Assembly (NCBI RefSeq): GCF_900156375.1
Contig: NZ_FTNK01000004.1
Location: forward strand, 124,001-188,000
Length of the DNA stretch: 64,000 nt
Direction: 5' to 3'
Source: Paenibacillus macquariensis
GTDB lineage: Bacteria; Bacillota; Bacilli; Paenibacillales; Paenibacillaceae
Shown here: piece after piece, positions 16,970 through 26,254 of the stretch
Position numbering within the stretch: the stretch's first letter is position 1
Layout of the letters: each line of letters opens with the position of its first letter
The notes under the pieces: generated by a model
Database searches by the model: none
Seen by the model: only the letters and a program-made list of their open reading frames with translations
Told to the model about the DNA's origin: nothing
Made by a program: the position numbers and the translations under genes

Positions 16970-17683
16970 TTGAAAATATGGATGTTTGCCGGTATGTGCG
17001 ATAAAAGTGACGTTTTACTCTACCTGTGCACACTTCTATCATCTGCCAATCAGAAAGTGTTGTTAGTGGACGGAACAGATACACATAAATATTCACTGTA
17101 CATTGGACAGTTAGACCGACCATTAGCAATTACTGAATTTATGAAATTTCATGTGGCAAGCGGGTTTACTTCACAAAAGGAACTTGAGATTCATTTACGA
17201 AAAGAAGGAGTAGATCAAGACAAATACGACTTTGTTATTTATGACATTGAGAATGCAACCTTCTGTTCAATAGATACATGGAATGTAGCTACAGCGTGCA
17301 CTTGGAATATGGACTATGGTATTTGGTCATTTCATAAAGGTACTGAATGGATGAATGATTGGATACAACATAACCCCGCATTGACCGAGCTACTTTTTCA
17401 GAGAATCTATTTACTAACGGTAGATTGTTTATTGGATCATGTCTTTATGGATAGTTGCAGGGGAAGATGGCCAGTAAAGATGACAAATGAGTCCATCGTT
17501 ATTCCTTGGGATGAGGTTGATACCACGTTGAAACTTGCGACGAAACATGTAAGGGAATTGCGGATTAAACCTCTATCTAGGCGTTACAAAAGAGTGCTTT
17601 GTAGATTAATTGAACAGTTAACGCCATTAGATCAAAGACAAATTAAGCGTGCACTACTACAAGTTGAGAGGGGAAACATATGA
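16970..17683 (+). CDS. Degenerate MinD-like protein, module A copy 1
   Basis: The 237-residue protein has no recognised family name. Its start (FAGMCDKSDVLLYL, then KVLLVDGT) resembles the first strand, P-loop position and second strand of ParA/MinD proteins, but the P-loop itself is lost. It is a paralogue of the gene at 19728: MFAGMCDKSD aligns with IFFGSCDISD, and both end in a basic helical tail with RLxRxxxxxL patterns. That alignment is why I use TTG 16970 (AAAGGGG upstream) rather than ATG 16943. It overlaps the next gene by four bases. Probably a non-catalytic partner of the module B protein. Confidence 0.65.
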   Translation: MKIWMFAGMCDKSDVLLYLCTLLSSANQKVLLVDGTDTHKYSLYIGQLDRPLAITEFMKFHVASGFTSQKELEIHLRKEGVDQDKYDFVIYDIENATFCSIDTWNVATACTWNMDYGIWSFHKGTEWMNDWIQHNPALTELLFQRIYLLTVDCLLDHVFMDSCRGRWPVKMTNESIVIPWDEVDTTLKLATKHVRELRIKPLSRRYKRVLCRLIEQLTPLDQRQIKRALLQVERGNI

Positions 17684-18528
17684 GTACAGTTGCATTTTGG
17701 AGTCCTTTACTAGGAGGGAGCGGAAGTACAGTTCATACCGCTTCTGTCGCTTCCATGATTGGAATGGAATATCGAGTACGTATGTTGCTGGGACATGGTG
17801 GGGCAGCAGGTGAAAGAGTGGAGGAGGCATTTCAGACGGGAAAAGTAGCGTTAGATCATTCGTTCATATCTATGAGTGATTGCGGTATGGATGCATTGGA
17901 GCGATTATGCTTGAATCGACGTCTTAACAAAGAAAATATTCGCGATTATACGATGCCCTTGCTCCCTGATAGGTTCGACTTTATTACTGGAAATGCCAAA
18001 AAGGAAGGTACACTTCCTGGTTATAGACCTTCGTTATTACCATCGATCCTCTCATGTGCAAATGAATATTATGATCTCGTGCTTATGGATGCGGGCTGTG
18101 GGTATGAAGATTTGGATACAAAGGGCGATGGTGCACTTCTTAATAATGCAGACCTTGTTGTCGTGAGTCTAACTCAAAATATTCAAGCCATAGAAGCTTT
18201 TTTCTCAGGTGGACAGCTACCTTCTGCACTTCAACATAAGCCTTACATCATTGTTGTTGGTAGATATGATCATCATTCACACTGCACATTACAAAATATG
18301 AAGCGGAGATTCGGATTCAAAGGCTCCATACATGGCATTCCGTATTCGACAGACTTATTAGATGCATGGAATATGAAAGCACTATTACCGTTTATACATA
18401 GAAGTCGACACATGAATAGTCACCACTCTGCGGCTCCATTCTTTGAAAGTATCCGGTCAGTGGCTAAGGATATTATGGAGCAACTTAACTTGAGCGATTC
18501 GTTCAAACGAATAGAGAAGGGCGCTTAA
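17680..18528 (+). CDS. CpaE/MinD-like protein, module B copy 1
   Basis: The 282-residue protein opens VAFWSPLLGGSGSTVHT, the position of a deviant Walker A, but lacks its lysine. Later blocks include YDLVLMDAG (Walker-B-like) and NADLVVVSLTQN, the typical pattern of CpaE, which helps place Tad pilus machines. Its paralogue at 20432 shares AFWSP, GxDALERL, NxDLxVV and the late motif YD-x2-S-x-C-x-L. The gene follows module A copy 1 with a four-base overlap (ATGA type). ATP hydrolysis is doubtful; a structural or localising role is my inference. Confidence 0.72.
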   Translation: MSTVAFWSPLLGGSGSTVHTASVASMIGMEYRVRMLLGHGGAAGERVEEAFQTGKVALDHSFISMSDCGMDALERLCLNRRLNKENIRDYTMPLLPDRFDFITGNAKKEGTLPGYRPSLLPSILSCANEYYDLVLMDAGCGYEDLDTKGDGALLNNADLVVVSLTQNIQAIEAFFSGGQLPSALQHKPYIIVVGRYDHHSHCTLQNMKRRFGFKGSIHGIPYSTDLLDAWNMKALLPFIHRSRHMNSHHSAAPFFESIRSVAKDIMEQLNLSDSFKRIEKGA

Positions 18529-18624
18529 ATGAATAAGAGGAAACAGTATAACAAAAAGTCTGTTCTATACGGTAACGAACTACGTTACAAGTTTGAGGGA
18601 GTGAGAAATATTGTCAAAGATTAG
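18529..18624 (+). CDS. Possible 31-residue basic peptide
   Basis: A short frame opens directly after the preceding stop (ATG 18529), with AAGGG 11 bases upstream, and runs to TAG 18622-18624, overlapping the next gene's TTG start. It encodes a Lys/Asn/Tyr-rich peptide (MNKRKQYNKKSVLYG). It could be a translated small protein or only a coupling leader for the next gene. No homology is recognised. Confidence 0.3.
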   Translation: MNKRKQYNKKSVLYGNELRYKFEGVRNIVKD

Positions 18625-19711
18625 ACAGAAAACAAAAAACTTGATTCTTGCAAGTCTATCTGGTGCTCTCGTTATGGGGACATTATCAGCAGGTGGGATT
18701 ACATATTTAATTAAACAACAAGCCAAAGATGAGAAAACAATCCGTTTAGCCTATCAGGCGCAAATTGATGAGGCCGAAAAACGCCTTAAAGATCAAAATG
18801 CTGCAAAAAAAAGAGTGGTAGTCACTTCAAAGGAAATGAAGGCGGGAGAAAGTTTAACAAAGATGGATTTAAAGGTAATAGAATTACCTGAAAAAGATGT
18901 TCCTGAGAATATGAACGAAGGAATAGAAGATTTACTAGGAAAAGTCATAAAGATTGATGCTGGGGTAAATACGCCATTAATTAGCTCTATGCTCTTTGAG
19001 GAAGGAGTTACCTCGCAAGATCTTAGAATTCAAGAGTACAATGTGCTTCAGCTACCAACCCAACTTAAAAAAGGACAATTTGTGGATGTCCGAATCATGT
19101 TTCCAACGGGGCAAGACTTCACAGTCTTATCGAAGAAAAAAGTGAAGGATTTGTTTGGGACTACGGTATGGCATGAAGTAAATGAATTCGAAATTTTAGC
19201 GATGCAAAGTGCCATTGTGGATGCCTATATCCATGGCGCGAAACTGTATGAAATAACTTATGTTGATCCGTTTATGCAGGACAAATCTATTCCTAACTAT
19301 CCAATAAATCTTAATGTATTAGATCTTATACAATTAGACCCAAATATTCTCGAGAAAGCTAAGAAATCAATGGATACTTGGGGAAGAACAAGAATGGAAA
19401 AGTCGATGTCAGAGATGAATGAGATGGATATCATTAAGGTGCAAAATGGTAGTACGATGCTGCAACAACAAGTATTAAATGATCAGATAGTACAACAACA
19501 AAAGAATCAAGGCATAACTAATGGTCAATCTGCACCAGAAACAGTTCCCAATATCATCGGTAACACTTCAGACAGTATTCCACAAAATGAAGCGGCAACG
19601 GAGCAACCGATCACTACAAATCATTCTGATGAAAAAGAATCCATTGTTCAACCTGTTCATTCTGGAGAGAAAGAAAAAGAAGTGTTTGAACAACCATTAA
19701 TTAATCCATAG
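18611..19711 (+). CDS. CpaB/RcpC-like SAF-domain protein
   Basis: The 366-residue protein has an N-terminal membrane anchor (about 12-34), a short coiled-coil stretch, and then a SAF domain from about residue 70 (RVVVTSKEMKAGESLTKMDLKVIELP, continuing with VINTPLISSML-like spacing). CpaB proteins of Tad systems have this order and are thought to act at the cell envelope. The tail from about 270 is Gln/Asn/Thr-rich and probably disordered outside the cell. The start is TTG 18611 with GGGAG upstream. It lies between the two module A/B pairs, which separates the duplicated units. Confidence 0.75.
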   Translation: MSKIRQKTKNLILASLSGALVMGTLSAGGITYLIKQQAKDEKTIRLAYQAQIDEAEKRLKDQNAAKKRVVVTSKEMKAGESLTKMDLKVIELPEKDVPENMNEGIEDLLGKVIKIDAGVNTPLISSMLFEEGVTSQDLRIQEYNVLQLPTQLKKGQFVDVRIMFPTGQDFTVLSKKKVKDLFGTTVWHEVNEFEILAMQSAIVDAYIHGAKLYEITYVDPFMQDKSIPNYPINLNVLDLIQLDPNILEKAKKSMDTWGRTRMEKSMSEMNEMDIIKVQNGSTMLQQQVLNDQIVQQQKNQGITNGQSAPETVPNIIGNTSDSIPQNEAATEQPITTNHSDEKESIVQPVHSGEKEKEVFEQPLINP

Positions 19712-19727
19712 AGAAGGGGGGATAGCA

Positions 19728-20444
19728 TTGAATACAACAATATTTTTTGGGTCGTGTGATATAAGCGATTTGCTTCAATATACGTGCAAAATATTATCGA
19801 CGACGGGGAAACGAGTACTGCTTGTTGACAATACACTAGAACAGTATATCTATTATGGTTCCCAAATTCATCATGGTGAGTTGAAGCTAAGTGAGAATGA
19901 TGGATTTGAAATAGCACATGGGTTTCATAAGCTATCAGATCTTGAGGTATTTCTCACAAAGATCGAAAAATATGATCAAGTTATCATTCATTGTACTGAT
20001 CCAAATTTCCTCTCCAAATCAGATTTGCAAAAGTTCAATAAAAAGTACGTTGCAGTGAACAACGAACGTATTGTCCTTGAAAAGACAGTTGAGTTCTTGA
20101 ATGAACTGTTTAGTAGTAAAGGAATAGGTGATGGACCCATTCAATTAACAAAACTAGTTGTGAATCAGGTCCCGTGTAACATAGCGGAAGACTATTTAGA
20201 ATCTGTTCTGGGGAAATATCCAATCGCATGGTCTGACGAATCTTATGAGATGTTGTTTGACGAAATTGACTTCGTATCTAAAATTAACAATCAGCATAGT
20301 GGGCAGAACAATATTAATCGGTTGTCACGACTATTCAAAAAAACGCTAATTAAGTTGTCTGAGGAAATATCAGGGTTAGAGAAAAAAGAGATAAAGTCAG
20401 CTTTTAAACAAGCCAAAAGGAGGAAAATCGTATGGGGCAAATAG
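19728..20444 (+). CDS. Degenerate MinD-like protein, module A copy 2
   Basis: The 238-residue protein is the paralogue of the gene at 16970. It opens IFFGSCDISDLLQYTCK and KRVLLVDNT, a ParA/MinD-like start in which the P-loop is replaced by GSCDISD. The remainder alternates strands and helices (DQVIIHCTD, LTKLVVNQV) as in Rossmann-like ATPases, and it ends in a strongly basic helix. TTG 19728 follows GGGGGATAG. It overlaps the next gene by 13 bases. Having two diverged copies suggests two different complexes or a heteromer. Confidence 0.65.
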   Translation: MNTTIFFGSCDISDLLQYTCKILSTTGKRVLLVDNTLEQYIYYGSQIHHGELKLSENDGFEIAHGFHKLSDLEVFLTKIEKYDQVIIHCTDPNFLSKSDLQKFNKKYVAVNNERIVLEKTVEFLNELFSSKGIGDGPIQLTKLVVNQVPCNIAEDYLESVLGKYPIAWSDESYEMLFDEIDFVSKINNQHSGQNNINRLSRLFKKTLIKLSEEISGLEKKEIKSAFKQAKRRKIVWGK

Positions 20445-21265
20445 CTTTTTGGTCACCGGTTGGAGGGCAAGCCGGAATTACAGCTAATATGGGTGCGGTT
20501 GCAACTGTTATTTCCATGGAGTACATGACCACAACCTTAATGAGTCATACACAATGGGAAAAACCAACATTGGAATCTACATTTATTAGAAACAAAGTAA
20601 TTAGTGAAGGCGAGATTAATTATTCTACTGCAGGTATAGATGCATTGGAACGATTGGTACGAAGTAACAAATTAACGCCAGAATTAGTTCGTGATTTTAC
20701 AACTCCGATTCTAGCAAATCGACTCGATCTGATGACAGGAACGACTAAACCAGATGCTGAACTTTCCGAATCTATACCGGATGTCGTAAATAGCATATTC
20801 TATGCAGCGAAGCAATTTTATGACGTATCGCTCATTGATGTGGGGAATGGCTTGGACAATTCATTTACAAATGCGGTTCTACACAACTCGGATTTGATTG
20901 TTGTGAATTTGAATCAAAATCAATCTGTTTTAGAACAATTCTTTAATGAATGTGAATCCAACGAAATGATAAAGGATAAGGAATTTGTGATCGTTTTAGG
21001 ACAATATGATCGAAATTCTAATTGTAACCTCGGGCATATCAAGCGAACGTTTAAATGTAATAAGCCGATGTATACGATACCTCATAATACGGGTTATATG
21101 GATGCTATTAATGATAGATTAGTCGTAGAATTCTTTCTCAAAAATAAAAATATTCGACCAGTGAATGTTAATTATCATTTTATGGAAGACGTTAGAAAAT
21201 GTGCAAAGGGAATTCTCGTTGCTTCAGGAATAGACACAAAGACTTATAGCGAACGGGGGGCTTGA
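20432..21265 (+). CDS. CpaE/MinD-like protein, module B copy 2
   Basis: The 277-residue paralogue of the gene at 17680 shares its blocks in order: IAFWSPVGGQAGIT at the former Walker A site (no lysine), AGIDALERLV, DVSLIDVGNG, NSDLIVVNLNQN, and YDRNSNCNLGHIKRTF followed by IPHNTGYMDA. So the same degenerate ATPase fold has been kept twice. It starts inside module A copy 2 and overlaps the CpaF-like ATPase gene by four bases, tying it to the motor. Confidence 0.72.
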   Translation: MGQIAFWSPVGGQAGITANMGAVATVISMEYMTTTLMSHTQWEKPTLESTFIRNKVISEGEINYSTAGIDALERLVRSNKLTPELVRDFTTPILANRLDLMTGTTKPDAELSESIPDVVNSIFYAAKQFYDVSLIDVGNGLDNSFTNAVLHNSDLIVVNLNQNQSVLEQFFNECESNEMIKDKEFVIVLGQYDRNSNCNLGHIKRTFKCNKPMYTIPHNTGYMDAINDRLVVEFFLKNKNIRPVNVNYHFMEDVRKCAKGILVASGIDTKTYSERGA

Positions 21266-23160
21266 GTATGTTGACGAGTCAGTGGATCAATACATCCCTG
21301 ATAGTCGTAATGGTCTTCGTGATCGGGGTTATCGTAATCTTTAAACTTACCGAAAAGAGAGAATCCAACAGCAAAGACCCTCATGATCTGGATAAGAAAT
21401 TTACGATCCCAGCTATGGTCGAGTTCGTAAAAAAGGCACTAAATGAAATAACGACTTCCAACGTGGATATATTGGGTCTCTTATCTGAAGAAGAATACAA
21501 TCGGCACATCAGTCAAAGATTACAACTGAAAAAGGCGTTAAAGGGTTCCACTTATGGTGACCGAAATGATAAAAACTATGTCAAAAGCACAATCTTTGAT
21601 CTTCTTTATAAAAACTATGGATTAAATAGTGAGAATATCAATCTGGTCATTCCGTTCAATAACGGTAAACAATTAACATCTCAAGATAAATTTGAAATCA
21701 TCATACATAAATACAAGAAGAAGTACGGTATGGATGCATTATCAAAAATGATTGATAACAACAATCTCGCAGAATTAAAAGAAATGATCGATGATCATCA
21801 ATCGGAATCATATATCATAACGGTAGCAGAAATGGATGATGTATTTAACAAGGAACAGAAGAGTTTAACCTTCGAGGATATGCTAAGTATTGTTGTACAA
21901 AGGATTTATCAAGAATTCAAGGGATTTAGCGTGATAGATGACATTCGTGATATGCGTATTGATGGCGTGTCGGGTGGGGTATCTGGTATTCCTATCGATC
22001 AGATTGATCCAGACGATGATCTGATGATTAGTTCAAGTCAAACCAAGATGAAGTCCATACCTTTGGGTCACGACAGTGTGTGGATATTTTATAAAGGTAA
22101 GACCATTCATTTAGCCTTCCTCTCTTTCAATACCGAAGCTGAGTTAAAGAGAGTCTGCCAAAATATCTATCGATATAATAATCCCGGACAATTGTCAGAT
22201 GCTAATGGTTTTAAAGTCAACGATATGAAAGATGGTTCTCGTGTTGTAGTGGTAAGGCCTAGTTTTTCAGAGTCTTGGGCTTTTTTTGTTAGAAAATTTG
22301 ATACAGGATCTGCACATCTGGAAGAATTAATATCGGAGAAAGACACGAACCGTGTTTTAGTCATAACGCTCCTAATCTATTTGATCAAGGGTTGTAGAAT
22401 TATCGGACTTACGGGAGCACAAGGTACGGGGAAGACGACACTATTGATGGCATTGGTCAGATACATTCACGCTTCTTATACCATTCGGGTACAAGAAATG
22501 ACGTTTGAATTGCGTTTAAGGAAAATATATCACAATCGCAATATTCTATCCTTCAGAGAAACCGATACGATTACGGGCCAAGCGGGACTTGATCTTCAGA
22601 AAAAGACAGATGGTGTAGTTAACCTACTTGGTGAAATTGCTACTGACGTTGTAGCGGCTTGGATGATCCAAATGGCTCAAGTTGCGAGCTTATTCACGTT
22701 GTTTACGCATCATGCTAAGACGACAAAAAGTCTAATAGAATCCATTAGAAACTCATTACTCAAGACTGGAATGTTTACAAATGAAAAAATTGCAGAACAG
22801 CAGGTCGTTAGTGTATTGAATTTCGATATTCATATGAAGAAAGATCAGGATGGCAAGAGATACATCGAGAGAATCACCGAAATTGTTCCTCTTGATCTAG
22901 ATACTGATTATCCAACAGACTATCGAGATATCTCTGATCCACAAGCGAAGATGGAATCATTTATGAACACAACAACTGAATATTTCAGAAGACAAACGGA
23001 CCGGAAATTGTACGAGGCTAAGAATATCATCGAATATCGGGTGGGGGGATATGTGCCAGTGAATCGTATTTCTACTAGAAATCAGGAAGAAATGCTGGAA
23101 TTCATGTCACCACGGGAGAGAAATGAGTTTATCGAGTTCACAGAAAAGAACTGGGGGTGA
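21262..23160 (+). CDS. CpaF/TadA-like secretion ATPase
   Basis: The 632-residue protein is the likely motor of the system. After one hydrophobic segment at residues 8-27 (unusual for CpaF), it has a long N-terminal region and then the type II/IV secretion ATPase core: Walker A GAQGTGKTT at about 385-393 and a Glu in LLGEIATDVVAAW in place of the Walker B/Asp box. FTHHAKTTKSLIESI stands where CpaF has its His box. It is clearly related to, but diverged from, typical TadA. It overlaps both neighbours by four bases, so translation is coupled with the membrane platform gene behind it. Confidence 0.8.
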   Translation: MSMLTSQWINTSLIVVMVFVIGVIVIFKLTEKRESNSKDPHDLDKKFTIPAMVEFVKKALNEITTSNVDILGLLSEEEYNRHISQRLQLKKALKGSTYGDRNDKNYVKSTIFDLLYKNYGLNSENINLVIPFNNGKQLTSQDKFEIIIHKYKKKYGMDALSKMIDNNNLAELKEMIDDHQSESYIITVAEMDDVFNKEQKSLTFEDMLSIVVQRIYQEFKGFSVIDDIRDMRIDGVSGGVSGIPIDQIDPDDDLMISSSQTKMKSIPLGHDSVWIFYKGKTIHLAFLSFNTEAELKRVCQNIYRYNNPGQLSDANGFKVNDMKDGSRVVVVRPSFSESWAFFVRKFDTGSAHLEELISEKDTNRVLVITLLIYLIKGCRIIGLTGAQGTGKTTLLMALVRYIHASYTIRVQEMTFELRLRKIYHNRNILSFRETDTITGQAGLDLQKKTDGVVNLLGEIATDVVAAWMIQMAQVASLFTLFTHHAKTTKSLIESIRNSLLKTGMFTNEKIAEQQVVSVLNFDIHMKKDQDGKRYIERITEIVPLDLDTDYPTDYRDISDPQAKMESFMNTTTEYFRRQTDRKLYEAKNIIEYRVGGYVPVNRISTRNQEEMLEFMSPRERNEFIEFTEKNWG

Positions 23161-25253
23161 ATGAGATGGATTTAAGATCGATAGGAATTGCTGTCCTGTT
23201 GGGTTCCATATCTTTAACTGTCTTTTTCTACATCTGGCTGAAACTGTTAACTAGAAGGGCTGAAAGAGACGGAACACAAGAGGTTATTAACTCATACGAA
23301 TTATTAGCTGGTACCAATAAGCAGAAATGGAAGAGAAGACTTTCTCTATTCTTTCAAGATTCCTACATACTTCTCTTAAGGGTTCCGCTTATTCGAAGGT
23401 ATGTTCTGAGAATAAGAAAAAGACTACAAGCGATTCATGCTTATGACGAACATACGATGCGACGTGAGACTATCAAAATTGTCTTTTCTACAATTAGTAT
23501 TGTGTGCTTGGTAGTTATTATATTTATATTTGTAAATCAAGATTTCACTTTTATATTTATGGTTCTACTTGCAGCGTTGGTTGTGAATGGGATGTTGATT
23601 GATACATTTGTATATCGTGTTGAAGATCGCTTGCTCATTCAACTTGCGTGTTTGTTAAAAGATGTACGCCACAATTATCATCAGCACGGGATGATTGAAG
23701 AATCGATATTCGATTCAGCTGAGACTTCTTCTAATGAAGCTGCACTGCATGCTAGAAAAATACATGAAGTCCTAACATCCAATAACCCTGAAGAGAAGCT
23801 TGAATTATACTATGAATCTGCTCCCAACCGTTATTTAAAAGGGTTCGCAGGAATGTCCTTCTTAGTGCAAGAGTTTGGAGACAAGATCGTTAAAGAAGGT
23901 TCGTTATATTTAAATAATTTAAACAAGCTTACTGAAGAGATTAATTTGGAAATATTAAAAGGCAGGAAATTAAACTTTCTCTTTAAGGGGTTAACAGCCA
24001 TTGCCGTAATCCCAATACTATTTACACAACCGATAGAAAGTTGGGCAAGTAATCAATTTCCTCTGATGGCAGCATTCTATACAAGTAAGATGGGGTTTTT
24101 AACCAAATTAATCATCTTTGGAGTGGTTCTTGGTTCGTATGTTCTTCTCAAAAAAATGCAAGATCAGCAGGAGGGGACATATGTTGCAAAACTTAGGAGA
24201 AACCCGTGGGAAAAACAATTGCTAAAGATTCCAGGAGTAGTATGGATCGTTGATCGTCTAACTCCGGCACGTAGAACGGGTGAACACTTTAAGATAAGTA
24301 GATTGTTGAAAGATGCTAATGCAGCTTATACAATCGAATGGCACTATCTTCACAAGTTATTGTTATGTCTTATTTTATGTGTTGGGATGTTGATGTCCTT
24401 CTCAACGATGCACTATATTGCAATTCACAATGTGATGACAGCTCCTACGAATAACACCAACTTGTTTGGAAAAATGTCGGTTGAAGAATTGCAGAATGCA
24501 AATCAGCTAACGGATTTCGACACCTTCATCATGAAGCAAGTAAAGGGGGTGAAGAATGACCAGCTACAAGACAACGTGGTGACGTTAGTCAAACAAGATG
24601 AAACGGTATCTTTTAACGAAACGTTACTTAACGCTACAACCATTCGGATTCTATCAAAAATACAAAAGGTTAACTCCGAGTACCTCAAATGGTGGGAGCT
24701 TCTAATTAGTATCGCGTTAGGTTGGATTGGATATCAAATACCCTATTGGATGTTGTTATTTCAGAAGAAAATCCGTGCTATGGATATGCAAAATGAAACG
24801 GATCAATTTCTTACAATCGTTGCAATGCTTTGTGAAATAGATCGTATGTCTGTTGAAGTTATCCTTGAATGGATGGAGAGATTCTCTAATATTTTTAAGG
24901 AACCATTACACAAATGTGTTCAGAATTTTGAAAGTGGTGCTGAACAGGCTCTGGAACAGGTCAAGCTGGATGCACCTTTTACGCCACTTGTTCGAATAAT
25001 TGAGAGGCTTCAGTTATCAATTGCTAGAATCCCCATTAAGCAAGCATTTGACGATCTTGAAACAGAACGAAAGTTCTACTTCGAGCAAAGAAAACAATCT
25101 TATGAAGAAATGATTGAATCAAAAGCAGGATGGGGAAAAATGATAGGTTTTGCACCCATGTATGCCGTTATTTTTCTGTATTTAGTTATTCCATTAATTT
25201 ATATGAGTTTCACACAAATTGGTGTCTACTACGAACAAATCAACAAACTTTAA
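23157..25253 (+). CDS. TadB/TadC-like inner-membrane platform protein
   Basis: This 698-residue membrane protein looks like TadB and TadC joined in one chain. Hydrophobic segments lie near residues 8-27, 105-150 and 270-345 in the first half, and near 400-425, 515-545 and 670-690 in the second. The cytoplasmic loops are helical and acidic, as in T2SSF domains (for example DRMSVEVILEWMERF with FEPL-like spacing). Such proteins anchor the ATPase and extrude pilin. The gene overlaps the ATPase gene by four bases. The fusion is inferred from length and layout; a search is needed to place the domain limits. Confidence 0.72.
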   Translation: MNEMDLRSIGIAVLLGSISLTVFFYIWLKLLTRRAERDGTQEVINSYELLAGTNKQKWKRRLSLFFQDSYILLLRVPLIRRYVLRIRKRLQAIHAYDEHTMRRETIKIVFSTISIVCLVVIIFIFVNQDFTFIFMVLLAALVVNGMLIDTFVYRVEDRLLIQLACLLKDVRHNYHQHGMIEESIFDSAETSSNEAALHARKIHEVLTSNNPEEKLELYYESAPNRYLKGFAGMSFLVQEFGDKIVKEGSLYLNNLNKLTEEINLEILKGRKLNFLFKGLTAIAVIPILFTQPIESWASNQFPLMAAFYTSKMGFLTKLIIFGVVLGSYVLLKKMQDQQEGTYVAKLRRNPWEKQLLKIPGVVWIVDRLTPARRTGEHFKISRLLKDANAAYTIEWHYLHKLLLCLILCVGMLMSFSTMHYIAIHNVMTAPTNNTNLFGKMSVEELQNANQLTDFDTFIMKQVKGVKNDQLQDNVVTLVKQDETVSFNETLLNATTIRILSKIQKVNSEYLKWWELLISIALGWIGYQIPYWMLLFQKKIRAMDMQNETDQFLTIVAMLCEIDRMSVEVILEWMERFSNIFKEPLHKCVQNFESGAEQALEQVKLDAPFTPLVRIIERLQLSIARIPIKQAFDDLETERKFYFEQRKQSYEEMIESKAGWGKMIGFAPMYAVIFLYLVIPLIYMSFTQIGVYYEQINKL

Positions 25254-25298
25254 TTCGGTAATAAAAAATTAACCATACACATTAGGAGGAGATATGAA

Positions 25299-25781
25299 AT
25301 GAATAACGCATCAACGGCTTTAAAAGTATCTGCAGGTATCTTTTTAACGATCGCACTGATCACGATTGTAGTAGTACTGTTTATCTCAGCACAGGAGGCA
25401 ACCAAATCAGCTCAGAACAATTTCGCAGATATCCAAACGGAAATGTCTCAAGCATCGTTCACTGTTTATGACAACACGACAGTGTCAGGTAGCCAAGTTC
25501 TAAATGCTCTTCGGAAGTTCCAAGACAAAGGACAATTTGGTGTTGAAGTTAAAACAGGAAAAAATACAACGGGTTCTTGGTATTTCAAAAATATTAACAC
25601 GATAGTACCCGCAGGAAGCTCTGGGTATGGATCTGTGACTACTACATCACCAGGAGGAAGCATCGCTTCTGCAAGTAATGAGTCTGAAATGGATTATGTG
25701 AATCCATCGGGTAAATTTGAAGCTAATGTTATTAAAGACAATAGTAATGTAATTCGAGGTATTACTTTTAAACAGAAATAA
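25299..25781 (+). CDS. Pilin-like protein 1 (candidate major subunit)
   Basis: The 160-residue protein has a short polar start (MNNASTALKV), one hydrophobic helix at about 12-31, and a soluble C-terminal part rich in Gly, Ser and Thr. This is the layout of a small pilin, but there is no basic leader with a Gly before the helix, so processing by a prepilin peptidase is not evident. TAGGAGGAG is the strongest ribosome binding site in the locus, and a hairpin terminator follows directly, both typical of an abundant subunit. It is related to the next gene (shared VSGSQVLNAL / VSGAEVRQSL block). Confidence 0.65.
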   Translation: MNNASTALKVSAGIFLTIALITIVVVLFISAQEATKSAQNNFADIQTEMSQASFTVYDNTTVSGSQVLNALRKFQDKGQFGVEVKTGKNTTGSWYFKNINTIVPAGSSGYGSVTTTSPGGSIASASNESEMDYVNPSGKFEANVIKDNSNVIRGITFKQK

Positions 25782-25800
25782 TAGAACTCATCCATTACAT

Positions 25801-25830
25801 AAGGAGATGTGTTATTTGCGTCTCCTTTTT
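25801..25830 (+). terminator. Terminator after pilin-like gene 1
   Basis: AAGGAGA (25801-25807) pairs with TCTCCTT (25821-25827) and TTT follows. It sits between two pilin-like genes of one operon, so partial read-through would give more of the first product than of the later ones. Confidence 0.75.
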
Positions 25831-25858
25831 GATAAAAAAGAAGGTGACTGTTATTGCA

Positions 25859-26239
25859 ATTGAAAACAATAGTTCTGATGCCATAGGTCTTAGCTTTGCC
25901 GTCTCTATGTTTGTTGTTTCTCTAACACTATCGTTATACCTATTCTCAACGACAGGGGATACGATACAGCAAACCTACGAAATGAATAGTCGGTCTGATA
26001 ATAATATATATTCTACGCTCAAGGTACCTTCGGATTATGTTGTAAGCGGAGCGGAAGTAAGACAATCTCTTTACACAATGAAAGAGATTGGCGTTGATAT
26101 TGAAGTGAATGGTGTGATTTATTCCAAGTCGTTAGATCCAACTACACTGAATGTCTCGGTTATTGATCTAAATAAGAAATATTCACCTACATATGTAAGA
26201 GATAATAAAGGTGTACTAACCATGTTACGTTTTAAATAA
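25859..26239 (+). CDS. Pilin-like protein 2 (start uncertain, ATT proposed)
   Basis: The open frame reaches left to TTG 25829, which lies inside the preceding terminator and lacks a ribosome binding site. Alignment with pilin-like protein 1 puts the start at ENNSSDAIGLSF, preceded by ATT 25859, ten bases after GAAGGTGA. GTG 25844 is a fallback. The product is about 126 residues: polar start, one hydrophobic helix at about 8-30, and a soluble part with VSGAEVRQSLYTMKEIG, matching protein 1. It is probably a minor subunit. A rare ATT start, known for infC, would keep its level low. Confidence 0.55.
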   Translation: MENNSSDAIGLSFAVSMFVVSLTLSLYLFSTTGDTIQQTYEMNSRSDNNIYSTLKVPSDYVVSGAEVRQSLYTMKEIGVDIEVNGVIYSKSLDPTTLNVSVIDLNKKYSPTYVRDNKGVLTMLRFK

Positions 26240-26254
26240 AGGGGATGTTACGTC

